A stretch of DNA of 64,000 nt. It comes from JAFGCY01 sp964609245 (lineage in GTDB: Bacteria; 4484-113; JAFGCY01). A program made the position numbers and the translations under genes. The notes below the pieces were generated by a model, which was not told where the DNA came from, made no database searches, and saw only the letters and a list, made by a program, of their open reading frames with translations. Of the stretch, positions 53,588 through 60,953 are shown one piece after another; the first letter of the stretch is position 1, and the number at the start of each line of letters is the position of its first letter. The stretch spans positions 1 through 64,000 of the forward strand of contig CAZSSB010000009.1 in the NCBI GenBank assembly GCA_964609245.1, in the 5' to 3' direction.

Positions 53588-55461
53588 CTGAACAGCGGTC
53601 CGCCGCAGTCGAGGCCGCAGGCGGTGCACTCCTCGTGGCAGGGCGGCGTCGGCTCGCCGCTCAGGTACGCCTGCCATTCGTCCCAGAGGTAGTCTTTGTG
53701 TACTCCGCGGTCGATGTGGTCCCAGGGCAGCGGCTCGTCCTTGCCGCGCTCGCGGAAGACCTGCCGGTCGAGGTCGATGCCGTGCCCTTCCAGCAGCCGT
53801 TCCCAGACCTCGTAGTCGAAGTGGTCGCTGAGCAGCGTCTGGCCGGCGTGCATCGCTGCCTCGATCAGGTCGGCCAGCTGGCGCCCGCCGCGGCTCAGCA
53901 GCGCCTCGATCACCGCCTGCCGCGCGTCGTGCCAGCTGAGCCGCACCGCGCCACCGAAGGGCCTCAGTGCCCGCCTGAGGCGCGCCTGCTTCTCGTGGGT
54001 CAGCTCGGGCCGCTCCATCGCCTGCCACTGCAGCGGGGTGTGCGCCTTGGGCACCAGCACGCTGACGGAGACGTTCAGCCGCGGCCGCCGGTAGCCGCCC
54101 TGGCGCGCCAGCCGCAGGATGCCGCCGATGGTGTCGGCGACAGCGTCCACCGCCTCCAGCGGTTCGCCGGCGAAGCCGCACATGAAGTAGAGCTTGAACT
54201 TCTGCCAGCCCGCCGCCAGCAGGTGGGTGAAGGTGGCCTCAACGTCGGCGTCGCTGACGTGCTTGTTGATCGCGGTGCGCATCGCCTCGCCGCCCGCCTC
54301 GATCGCGACCGTCAGGCTGGTCTCGCGCGGCCGCCGCATCGCCTCGGCCAGCTTCGCGCTGATCGCGTCGGCGCGCAGGCTGGGCAGCGAGACCCCGACG
54401 CCCGCCGGCAGCGCCGCCCTGACCGCGTCGAGCAATTCCTCGATCCGCGGGTGATCCAGCGTGCTGAGGCTCATCAGGCCGACTTCATCGCTGCCCGTCC
54501 AGCTGGCCAGCTCCGCGGCGGCATCCGCCAGCCGGTTGACCGAGCGCGCCCGGGCCGGCCGCGTGATGAACCCCGCCTGGCAGAACCGGCAGCCCTGGGG
54601 GCAGCCGCGCATTACTTCAACATAGGCCTTGTCGCTGGGCGTCTCGATGTGAGGCTCGATCGGCCTGAGTGGCGGCGCGCTGGCGCCGAAGTCCTCAACC
54701 CGCCGGCGCTCGATCCGCGCCGGCACGTCGTCGCGGAGAGGTCGACAGGCGCTCTGCCTGCCGGCTTCGTCGTAGCGCGCCGCGTAGAATCGCGGTACGT
54801 AGCAGCCCGGAATCCGCGCCAGCCTCAGCAACCGCTGCTCACGCAATTCTCCGTGGCTGGCGATCAGCGCGTCGACGATCTCATCGAGCACCTCCTCGCC
54901 TTCGCCGTTGACGATCACGTCGAAGAACGGCGCCACCGGCTCCGGGTTGCATGTGCACTGCCCGCCGGCGATCACGATCGGGTGCTCCCCCGCGCGGTGC
55001 TCGCCGCGCAGCGGCAGTCCGGCCAGCTGGAGCAGCCGCAGCGCGGAGGGGCAGGCCAGCTCGTGGGTCAGGCTGAAACCCAGCACGTCGAATTCCGCCA
55101 GCGGGCGTTTGCTCTCCAGCGCCCAGAGCGGCATCGCCTGCGCGGCCATCAGGGCCTGCATATCGCGGTCGGGCAGGAAGGCGCGCTCGCAGAGTGTATC
55201 GGCGCGGGCATTGAGCCGCTGGCAGAGCACCTCGCGGCCGTAGTAGCTCATGCCGATCTCGTAGACGTCGGGGAAGCAGTAGGCCAGGCGCAGCCGGGCG
55301 GAGTCCCAGTCCTTGACGACCGCGCCGCGCTCGCCGCCGATATAGCGGGCCGGCTTCTGGACGCTGCGCAGCCGCGGTGCAATGCGGCGCGACCAGCGGC
55401 CCTCAACCATCTCCCGGGTGTGTTCGGTGGGTGTGTTCTGCACCGGCATGTCCGCCAGCAT
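53584..55461 (-). CDS. B12-binding radical SAM protein (TIGR03960-like)
   Basis: A 625-residue enzyme. The N-terminal half resembles a cobalamin-binding domain (RLAYCFPDVYEIGMSYYGREVL). The radical SAM cluster motif is present as CPQGCRFC (CxxxCxxC) in EVMRGCPQGCRFCQAGF. A C-terminal Cys cluster (ECTACGLDCGG) may bind metal. This matches the TIGR03960 family, whose reaction is not established. That family is often found with a DUF2344 gene; none is seen here. An in-frame ATG at 55449 is an alternative start. A small lipoprotein gene lies 56 bp upstream on the same strand. Confidence 0.9.
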   Translation of the reverse strand: MLADMPVQNTPTEHTREMVEGRWSRRIAPRLRSVQKPARYIGGERGAVVKDWDSARLRLAYCFPDVYEIGMSYYGREVLCQRLNARADTLCERAFLPDRDMQALMAAQAMPLWALESKRPLAEFDVLGFSLTHELACPSALRLLQLAGLPLRGEHRAGEHPIVIAGGQCTCNPEPVAPFFDVIVNGEGEEVLDEIVDALIASHGELREQRLLRLARIPGCYVPRFYAARYDEAGRQSACRPLRDDVPARIERRRVEDFGASAPPLRPIEPHIETPSDKAYVEVMRGCPQGCRFCQAGFITRPARARSVNRLADAAAELASWTGSDEVGLMSLSTLDHPRIEELLDAVRAALPAGVGVSLPSLRADAISAKLAEAMRRPRETSLTVAIEAGGEAMRTAINKHVSDADVEATFTHLLAAGWQKFKLYFMCGFAGEPLEAVDAVADTIGGILRLARQGGYRRPRLNVSVSVLVPKAHTPLQWQAMERPELTHEKQARLRRALRPFGGAVRLSWHDARQAVIEALLSRGGRQLADLIEAAMHAGQTLLSDHFDYEVWERLLEGHGIDLDRQVFRERGKDEPLPWDHIDRGVHKDYLWDEWQAYLSGEPTPPCHEECTACGLDCGGPLFS

Positions 55462-55517
55462 CCGGTGTGGCCCGCCCGGCTCCTCGTCGGCAGCTGCGCT
55501 GCTCGCGCCGGGCGCCG

Positions 55518-55892
55518 CTAGTCCTTGATCTCGGTCTTGAGCGTCTCCAGCACGTCGACGATCATCTGCATCACGTTCTGGTTCATCTGGAACGTAGTCA
55601 GCGAGGAGTCCTTGGCCCCCTCCAGGGTTTCCACGATCCGCTTGCAGGTAACGTATGAACCGTTCTGGGAGAATTCCGCTTCGTACTTGCTCATCACGGA
55701 CTTCAGCTTGCTGACCGTCCCGTCCGCAATCTCGCCGTCCTGCTCGATCTGGGCCTTCATCCTGAGCAGTACGTTGGTCACGTCGACCTTGTACTTCTTG
55801 CCGCCACTGAGCGCCAGTGAGGTACAGCCCAGCATGCCAATCAGCAGGCAGGCGGCCACCAGCGCCAGTATGATCGTACTCGCGTTACGCAT
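55518..55892 (-). CDS. Small lipoprotein of unknown function
   Basis: A 124-residue lipoprotein: signal with lipobox IGMLGC, then a mostly helical, charged mature part containing a possible coiled coil. GAGGAGG precedes the ATG. I do not recognise the family. It is divergent to the thioesterase gene and upstream of the radical SAM gene on the same strand. Confidence 0.82.
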   Translation of the reverse strand: MRNASTIILALVAACLLIGMLGCTSLALSGGKKYKVDVTNVLLRMKAQIEQDGEIADGTVSKLKSVMSKYEAEFSQNGSYVTCKRIVETLEGAKDSSLTTFQMNQNVMQMIVDVLETLKTEIKD

Positions 55893-55970
55893 TCAGCTCT
55901 TCCTCCTCGGATGCTGGCCGTCAATTGTATCCCGCGCCGTCGGTGGGTGCAAACGACGACCAGCACACCG

Positions 55971-55976
55971 TATACT
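55971..55976 (+). promoter_or_regulatory. -10 box of the thioesterase gene
   Basis: TATACT in the context TATACTAGGTA, the same string as the minus-strand promoter at 4059-4064. No clear -35. The leader of ~18-20 nt holds CAGGAGG. Confidence 0.45.
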
Positions 55977-55999
55977 AGGTAGATACCCCAGGAGGCCCC

Positions 56000-56494
56000 A
56001 TGACAGGTGAAAACCAGCGCGAGATCCGGGCGGCCGAGCCCCTGACGATGTTTGAGCTGGTCTTTCCCAGCGACCTCAACTCCCACGGCACCATGTTCGG
56101 CGGCAAGGTGCTGGCGCAGATGGACAAGTGTGCCGGGATGTGTGTCCGGCGCTGGTGTCACCAGACTCCGGTGACTGCCAGCATCGACGCGATCCAGTTC
56201 TGCGCGCCGATCCACCAGGGCCAGATGGTCGAGACGCGGGCGCGCGTGGTCTACGTCGGCCGCACCAGCTGCATGGTGAAGGTCATCGTCCACGCCGACG
56301 ACACCGCGACCGGAGACCGGCACTTCTGCTGCGAGGGCTACTTCACGATGGTGGGCGTCGACGCCGCCGGCCGCCCGACGGTACTACCCGGGATTCCGCT
56401 GGACAGCGCCGAGCAGCGGGAGGAATGGGAGGTGGCCGAGCAGATCAAGCAGGCCATGCTGAAGCGCCGCGAGCAGACCCGGCGGCGGTTGTAG
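56000..56494 (+). CDS. Acyl-CoA thioesterase, hotdog fold (YciA/ACOT-like)
   Basis: A 164-residue single hotdog domain with the characteristic opening FPSDLNSHGTMFGGKVLAQM (Asn and Gly-Gly on the central helix) and QFCAPIHQGQMVETRARV. It hydrolyses acyl-CoA to free acid and CoA in the cytoplasm. The C-terminal ~25 residues are helical and basic. Twenty bases separate it from the next gene, which has its own TATAAT box. Confidence 0.92.
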   Translation: MTGENQREIRAAEPLTMFELVFPSDLNSHGTMFGGKVLAQMDKCAGMCVRRWCHQTPVTASIDAIQFCAPIHQGQMVETRARVVYVGRTSCMVKVIVHADDTATGDRHFCCEGYFTMVGVDAAGRPTVLPGIPLDSAEQREEWEVAEQIKQAMLKRREQTRRRL

Positions 56495-56495
56495 G

Positions 56496-56501
56496 TATAA
56501 T
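56496..56501 (+). promoter_or_regulatory. -10 box with very short leader before the propeller gene
   Basis: TATAAT straddles the end of the thioesterase gene region, 12 nt before the ATG at 56514; the predicted leader is about 5 nt and lacks a ribosome-binding site. Confidence 0.5.
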
Positions 56502-56513
56502 CTCGGTGAGCCA

Positions 56514-57806
56514 ATGACAGCAGCGCAGGACACGGCTAAGCGCGACGGGCCGCGGGCGGCGGTGCGGCTGCCGCGCACCTATCTGGCGGGGGCGGTGTCG
56601 GTCGCGGCGATCACCGCGGTCGCAATTGTGGCCTTCGTCGGGCTGATGCTGCGTCCCAAGACGGACAGCGGCATCCGCGTCTGGCTGCTCAACCACACGC
56701 CGGACCAGGTGGTGATCGTCAATCCGTTCGACGGCGTGATCGAGAAGGAGTTCCAGGTCGCCGACGGGTTGCGCGGCCTGACCTTCAGCCGCGACGGCGG
56801 CAAGGCCTATATCTATAACGTTGTCGACGTCAGCAACCGGCTGTCAGTCATCGACGCCCGGACTTACCTGAAGGAAGAAGTGATCGAGGTCGACGGCGTG
56901 CCGCAGGGCATCGGGGTGTTTCCCGACAACCGCCGGCTGGCGGTGATCCTCGGCAGCAAGAGCGACTTCATGGCCGGCGGCTTCGACGTGCTGGATCTCT
57001 ACGAGCCGTCGCGAGCCGACCCGCGGAAGAAGAAGCGACTGTACCGCGAACGCGATCTGAGCCTGACACATAAGCTTGCGGTCGCCGATGACGGCGACCG
57101 CATCTACTGCATCGACGCCAAGAGCGACAAGATCCACGTGTTCTCCCTCGGCCAGGGCGAGAAGGTGGGCGAGATCAACCTGTACGGCGCCCCCGAGGAG
57201 ATGCTCTACCCCCGGGTCGGCAACTACTACTACGTCAGCGTGCTCCAGCACCGCGCGATCTATCAGCTCAACAAGGCGACGGACACCGTGGTGGCCGTTT
57301 ACATCTACGGCTTCGTCGATCCCGAACGACGCTGGTCGGGTGGCAAGCTGCGGCACATGGCGGTCGACAGCGAGGCCCGCTACCTGGTGGGCACCAACTA
57401 CGAGCAGAAGACCATCGCCCTCTGGGATCTGAAGGACCGCGGCAAGAACGACGTGGCCTGGCAGGACGTACCGTTCTACCCGGAGGTGTTCGAAGGCTCC
57501 TACCGCTTCCAGCTGCCCCACTACCTGCCGGTCAAGCGCGTTAAGCTGAAGGGCGGCTACGATCCCAACCTCGGCTACGTGCCCGGCGGCCAGCAGATCG
57601 CCGTCGATCCCCTCGACGAATACGTGTTCGTGGTCGACGACCGCGGCGCACTCTACGTCTATGACTTCCTGACCGTGCTGCAGGCGGAGGAGCTGTCGAC
57701 GCCGGAGCCGCGCGAACTGGTGATCGACCTCGCCGACGACACCACGGAGATCCGTGACATCAAGATCGCGCAGGCGGCCGTGCGCAGCGCGCCGGATGAG
57801 GAATGA
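56514..57806 (+). CDS. Membrane-anchored YVTN/WD-type beta-propeller protein
   Basis: A 430-residue protein with one transmembrane helix (about 24-46) and a beta-propeller-like domain outside the membrane. Repeat cores include VVIVNPFDGVIEKEF, GLTFSRDGGKAYIY, LSVIDARTYLKEE, IGVFPDNRRLAVI and MAVDSEARYLVGT. This is the YVTN/lactonase-like propeller pattern. It is the first gene of a three-gene set whose other members are small membrane proteins, overlapping the next by 4 bp. No catalytic residues can be assigned, so a scaffold or sensor role is as likely as an enzymatic one. Confidence 0.85.
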   Translation: MTAAQDTAKRDGPRAAVRLPRTYLAGAVSVAAITAVAIVAFVGLMLRPKTDSGIRVWLLNHTPDQVVIVNPFDGVIEKEFQVADGLRGLTFSRDGGKAYIYNVVDVSNRLSVIDARTYLKEEVIEVDGVPQGIGVFPDNRRLAVILGSKSDFMAGGFDVLDLYEPSRADPRKKKRLYRERDLSLTHKLAVADDGDRIYCIDAKSDKIHVFSLGQGEKVGEINLYGAPEEMLYPRVGNYYYVSVLQHRAIYQLNKATDTVVAVYIYGFVDPERRWSGGKLRHMAVDSEARYLVGTNYEQKTIALWDLKDRGKNDVAWQDVPFYPEVFEGSYRFQLPHYLPVKRVKLKGGYDPNLGYVPGGQQIAVDPLDEYVFVVDDRGALYVYDFLTVLQAEELSTPEPRELVIDLADDTTEIRDIKIAQAAVRSAPDEE

Positions 57807-58222
57807 TGATCGCCGCGTACGCCAGCCAGCTGGGGATGCAGCAGGTGGCACTGGTGCTGCTGGTGCTCTACCTCGCGGCGGCGGTGGTGCTGCTGCCGCG
57901 TGAACTGGCGTTTCTGCGCGAAGTGGCGCAGCCGCGGCGCACCTGGTTTCTGGTGCAGGACCTGCTGCTGCAGCTCAGCATCCTGGCGGTGCTGGTGCCC
58001 AGCGCCAGCGCGGCGGAGCTGGACCTGCGGCGGATGGTAGTCGTGCTGGCCGGGTTCACGCTGTTGTGGATCGTGGCGATCTGGATGTCGCTGGCGCGGC
58101 AGAGCTACGTGCACCACCTGCTGCGCGAGGCGCGCCGCGAGAGCGAGCAGCAGCTGCAGCGGATCAAAGAGCAACTCGAAGACGAGCGGGAGGATGGTCC
58201 AAGTGACAACAGCGACGCTTAG
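57803..58222 (+). CDS. Small three-helix membrane protein with C-terminal coiled coil
   Basis: A 139-residue protein with about three hydrophobic helices (about 13-32, 48-70, 79-98) followed by a charged heptad-like region (REARRESEQQLQRIKEQLED). Family not recognised. It overlaps the propeller gene at its start and the next gene at its end, so the three are probably co-translated and may form one membrane complex. Confidence 0.82.
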   Translation: MMIAAYASQLGMQQVALVLLVLYLAAAVVLLPRELAFLREVAQPRRTWFLVQDLLLQLSILAVLVPSASAAELDLRRMVVVLAGFTLLWIVAIWMSLARQSYVHHLLREARRESEQQLQRIKEQLEDEREDGPSDNSDA

Positions 58223-58736
58223 TATCGCGCTGGTAATGCTCCAGCCGGAGACACCCAGGATCGCCACGAACGCCCTGCAGTTCACGATCATGGTGGGAGT
58301 GTTCCTGCTGGTGGTCGTAGTGGTGATGGTCTACGTCTTCCGCAAGCTGCGGCCGCGAATGGACGAGAGCAGCACCACCGCCCTGCGGGAGGAGTTCGAG
58401 AAGGGCAAGGACGCACTGCTGATGGCCGCCCAGGCCAAGAGGGCGGCCCGCGAGGCGGATGAAGGAGCGGATCGGCAGCGCGAGGCCGAGGAACGCGAGC
58501 GTGAGCTGCTGAAGCAAAACGTGATGCCGGAGCGGGTGATTGGCGAAACCTGTCCCCTCTCCGGTCTGCAGATGATGGACGATCAGGAACTGGTGATCGA
58601 TCCCTACAGCGGGCAGGGCTATCACTTCAGTGCGTTCCTCAACGACTGGCCGCGGGACCACGAGCGACCGAAGTACGTCTACCGCTATCCCCAGGGCGTG
58701 ATCGTGAGGAGCGAGGACCTGGTCCGCCGCTTCTAG
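58203..58736 (+). CDS. Single-pass membrane protein with coiled coil and C-terminal U-box-like region
   Basis: About 177 residues from a GTG at 58203, which has GGGAGG 9 nt upstream; an ATG at 58194 is too close to that site but remains possible. A transmembrane helix (about 26-46) is followed by a charged coiled coil (about 60-105). The C-terminal segment TCPLSGLQMMDDQELVIDP...GYHF resembles the opening of U-box/RING-like folds, but with only one Cys, so no zinc is expected. I do not know its function. It overlaps the preceding gene and is convergent with the Cys-rich gene. Confidence 0.8.
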   Translation: MTTATLSIALVMLQPETPRIATNALQFTIMVGVFLLVVVVVMVYVFRKLRPRMDESSTTALREEFEKGKDALLMAAQAKRAAREADEGADRQREAEERERELLKQNVMPERVIGETCPLSGLQMMDDQELVIDPYSGQGYHFSAFLNDWPRDHERPKYVYRYPQGVIVRSEDLVRRF

Positions 58737-59128
58737 CGGCAGCAGCCCTCCGCGCAGTCCGCGCCCAGCAAATGCCAGCCGCCGGTCAGAGCCGGCTCGC
58801 TCTCGCACGGATCGCAGGGGAGCAACGGCACCGCCGGCATGTGACACATGGCCACCACCACCGCGCAGCTGCAGGGATCGCAGGGTGCGAGCGGCTGGTG
58901 GCAGGGGGGCTCGCTTTCATAGCAGCGCGTGGCCGGCCGGCAGGCTGCGGCGCAGCGGTGCTCCGGCCAGTCGCAGCGCGGGCGGTACTTGACCGTCGCG
59001 CAGGCCGCCTCGATGGCCTGGCAGCAGGTGTCGGCCACGGCGCGGACGCGGGGCGGACAGGGGTCATCGGCCGCCCACGCCAGGGCGGGAATCAGCGCTA
59101 GCATGAGGACTAGCCAGCAGAACCGCAT
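58733..59128 (-). CDS. Small secreted cysteine-rich protein
   Basis: The ATG at 59128 (7 codons-plus downstream of the longest possible frame) starts a clean signal peptide (MRFCWLVLMLALIPALAWA). The mature part of ~112 residues contains 18 cysteines, many as PC, CC or DPC pairs (APCDPCSCAVV, LPCDPCESEP, EGCCR). This suggests a disulfide-stapled or metal-binding secreted protein; no known family is recognised. A TACAAT box sits 6 nt before the ATG, supporting this start and a leaderless mRNA. The stop overlaps the convergent gene by 4 bp. Confidence 0.78.
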   Translation of the reverse strand: MRFCWLVLMLALIPALAWAADDPCPPRVRAVADTCCQAIEAACATVKYRPRCDWPEHRCAAACRPATRCYESEPPCHQPLAPCDPCSCAVVVAMCHMPAVPLLPCDPCESEPALTGGWHLLGADCAEGCCR

Positions 59129-59134
59129 GCCGGT

Positions 59135-59140
59135 ATTGTA
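59135..59140 (-). promoter_or_regulatory. Leaderless -10 box of the Cys-rich protein gene
   Basis: TACAAT on the minus strand, 6 nt before the ATG at 59128. No ribosome-binding site. Confidence 0.5.
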
Positions 59141-59192
59141 GCGCAGCATCGACGCCACTCGCCGCCGGAAGCTGCAGGTGCCAGCGGCGGGA

Positions 59193-59948
59193 TCAGACCG
59201 CCGGGATTTCCTCCAGTCGGCTGACCACGGTATCCAGCACCTCGATACGCGAGTAGTACTTGTCGTTGCCCGGGATCAGATGCCAGGGTGCCCGCGGGAC
59301 GTCGGTGGTGGAGAACATGTGCTCGGCGTGGCGCACGTACTCGTCGTACTTCTCGCGGTTGCGCCAGTCCTCGTCGGTGATCTTCCATTCCTTGAGGGGA
59401 TCCTCCTCGCGCTCCTTGAACCGCCTGAGTTGCTCGTCCTTGTCCACGTGCAGCCAAAACTTGATGATGCAGTAGCCGTCGTCGGCCAGCAGGCACTCGA
59501 ACTCGCGGATCTCACGCGAGGCCCGCTCGTACTCCGCGGGCGTGCAGAAACCCTCGATCGGCTCCACCAGCATCCGGCCGTACCAGCTGCGGTCGAAGAT
59601 CGCGATCCGGCCGCGGCTCGGCAGGCGCAGCCAGAAGCGGCGCAGGTAGTGGTGGCCGCGCTCCTGCTCGTTGGGTGCCCCGATCGCGTGCACGTCCACG
59701 CCGCGCGGGTCGAGGAACTGTGTCAGGCGCTTGATCGCGCCGCCCTTGCCGCCGGCGTCCATGCCCTCGAAGACCAGCGCGACCCGCAGCCCGTTGTCCA
59801 CCACCTTGCGCTGCAGCTCGACCAGCGCGACCTGCAGGTCGTAAAGCCGGGCGTCGTATTCCTTGTGTTTCAAAGAGGCGCTGAGATCGAGCTCGTCCAG
59901 CTTGAAGGAGCGGCGGGGCGGCCGCCAGTCGCGCTTCTTCTTTCCCAT
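59193..59948 (-). CDS. ppk2: Polyphosphate kinase 2 (PPK2), canonical copy
   Basis: A 251-residue PPK2. It transfers phosphate between polyphosphate and nucleotides. Walker A is FEGMDAGGKGGAI (about residue 62), the second conserved motif is IAIFDRSWYGRMLVEP, and the lid region contains KITDEDWRNREKYDEY. Length fits the single-domain subclass. It is a tandem paralogue of the gene at 60022-60912, 73 bp apart, but a TACAAT box 6 nt before its ATG suggests independent leaderless transcription. Confidence 0.93.
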   Translation of the reverse strand: MGKKKRDWRPPRRSFKLDELDLSASLKHKEYDARLYDLQVALVELQRKVVDNGLRVALVFEGMDAGGKGGAIKRLTQFLDPRGVDVHAIGAPNEQERGHHYLRRFWLRLPSRGRIAIFDRSWYGRMLVEPIEGFCTPAEYERASREIREFECLLADDGYCIIKFWLHVDKDEQLRRFKEREEDPLKEWKITDEDWRNREKYDEYVRHAEHMFSTTDVPRAPWHLIPGNDKYYSRIEVLDTVVSRLEEIPAV

Positions 59949-59954
59949 GGGACT

Positions 59955-59960
59955 ATTGTA
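59955..59960 (-). promoter_or_regulatory. Leaderless -10 box of ppk2
   Basis: TACAAT on the minus strand, 6 nt before the ATG at 59948. Confidence 0.5.
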
Positions 59961-60021
59961 GCGGGATCATACGCCGGCCGGCGCCGGCTGCGGCACGCAT
60001 CGGGCTGCAGCACGGCCGGGG

Positions 60022-60912
60022 CTAGTCGTCGTCCTCGACCAGTTCCGAGTCGTCGTCGAGCGGCTCGTCGCCGTGCTCGTCCAGCCACTGCAGCTGCGCC
60101 AGGCGATAGGACAGCGGCGCCTTCTCGGTCGGCCAGGCGGTCAGCACCTCGGTCACGACCTGGAGTACGCTCAGACGGGCCGCCAGTTTGTCGTCACCGG
60201 GAATGATGAACCACGGCGCGTGGGGTGCATCGGTTTCGTCGATCATCTGCTGGGCGCGCAAGATGTACTGATCGTAGCGCTCGCGGTTGCGCCAGTCCTC
60301 GGGGGTCAGCTTCCAGGCCTTGTACGGGTTGTTCAGCCGCTTGCGGAAGCGGATGTGCTGCTCCTTGCGGCTGACCTGGATCCAGAACTTGAGCAGCACG
60401 TAGCCGTCCTCGGCCAGCGTCCGCTCGAAATCGCGGATCTGGCGCGGCGCCAGTGCGGCCTGCGCGGGCGTGCAGTAGCCGTCGATCGGCTCCTGCAGCA
60501 GCCGTGCATACCAGGAGTAGTCGTCGAAGATGGTGATGCGGCCCGGCTTGGGCAGCCGCATCCAGAAGCGCCGCAGGTAGTGATGCGCTTTGTCATTGGC
60601 GCCCGGTGGGTCCAGGCTGTGCACGCGGTAGCCGCGCGGATCGAGATGCTGGGTGAGGCGCTTGATCGCCCCGCCCTTGCCGGCGGCGTCCATCCCTTCG
60701 AACACCAGGATCACCCTCAGCCCGCTGTCGCCGACCTTGCGCTGAGCGTTGACCACGCTGAGCTGCAGTTCGCGGACCTGCGATTCGTAGTCCTCGCGCG
60801 GCAGGGCTGCGGCAGCGCTCCGCTTGCGGATCCTCATCTTGTGCCGGTAGGCCGTCAGCTGCCGTACATCCGGCAGCCCTGCGGAGTCAGCAGCGTCGGT
60901 CGAGCCATCCAT
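60022..60912 (-). CDS. PPK2 family protein, divergent paralogue
   Basis: A 296-residue PPK2 homologue with Walker A FEGMDAAGKGGAI intact and the lid motif KLTPEDWRNRERYDQY. The second motif differs from the canonical FDRSWYGR: it reads FDDYSWYARLLQEP, with an extra residue and the catalytic-loop Arg displaced. It also has an acidic C-terminal tail (DDDSELVEDDD) and a ~40-residue N-terminal extension. It may differ in nucleotide preference or direction. TATCAT lies 9 nt before the ATG. Confidence 0.9.
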   Translation of the reverse strand: MDGSTDAADSAGLPDVRQLTAYRHKMRIRKRSAAAALPREDYESQVRELQLSVVNAQRKVGDSGLRVILVFEGMDAAGKGGAIKRLTQHLDPRGYRVHSLDPPGANDKAHHYLRRFWMRLPKPGRITIFDDYSWYARLLQEPIDGYCTPAQAALAPRQIRDFERTLAEDGYVLLKFWIQVSRKEQHIRFRKRLNNPYKAWKLTPEDWRNRERYDQYILRAQQMIDETDAPHAPWFIIPGDDKLAARLSVLQVVTEVLTAWPTEKAPLSYRLAQLQWLDEHGDEPLDDDSELVEDDD

Positions 60913-60921
60913 CGAGCACCA

Positions 60922-60927
60922 ATGATA
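60922..60927 (-). promoter_or_regulatory. -10 box, near-leaderless, divergent ppk2 paralogue
   Basis: TATCAT on the minus strand, 9 nt before the ATG at 60912; predicted leader of about 2 nt. Confidence 0.4.
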
Positions 60928-60953
60928 CTCGGCGACCGCTGGTGGCAGCGCGG

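Noticed and set aside
52211..54181. 656-codon minus-strand frame over the MFS gene and radical SAM end
   Set aside because: It conflicts with two real genes; rich in Gln, His, Asp and Arg without domains.
53635..55521. 628-codon plus-strand frame opposite the radical SAM gene
   Set aside because: The minus-strand protein has the CxxxCxxC motif and family features; the plus-strand frame has none.
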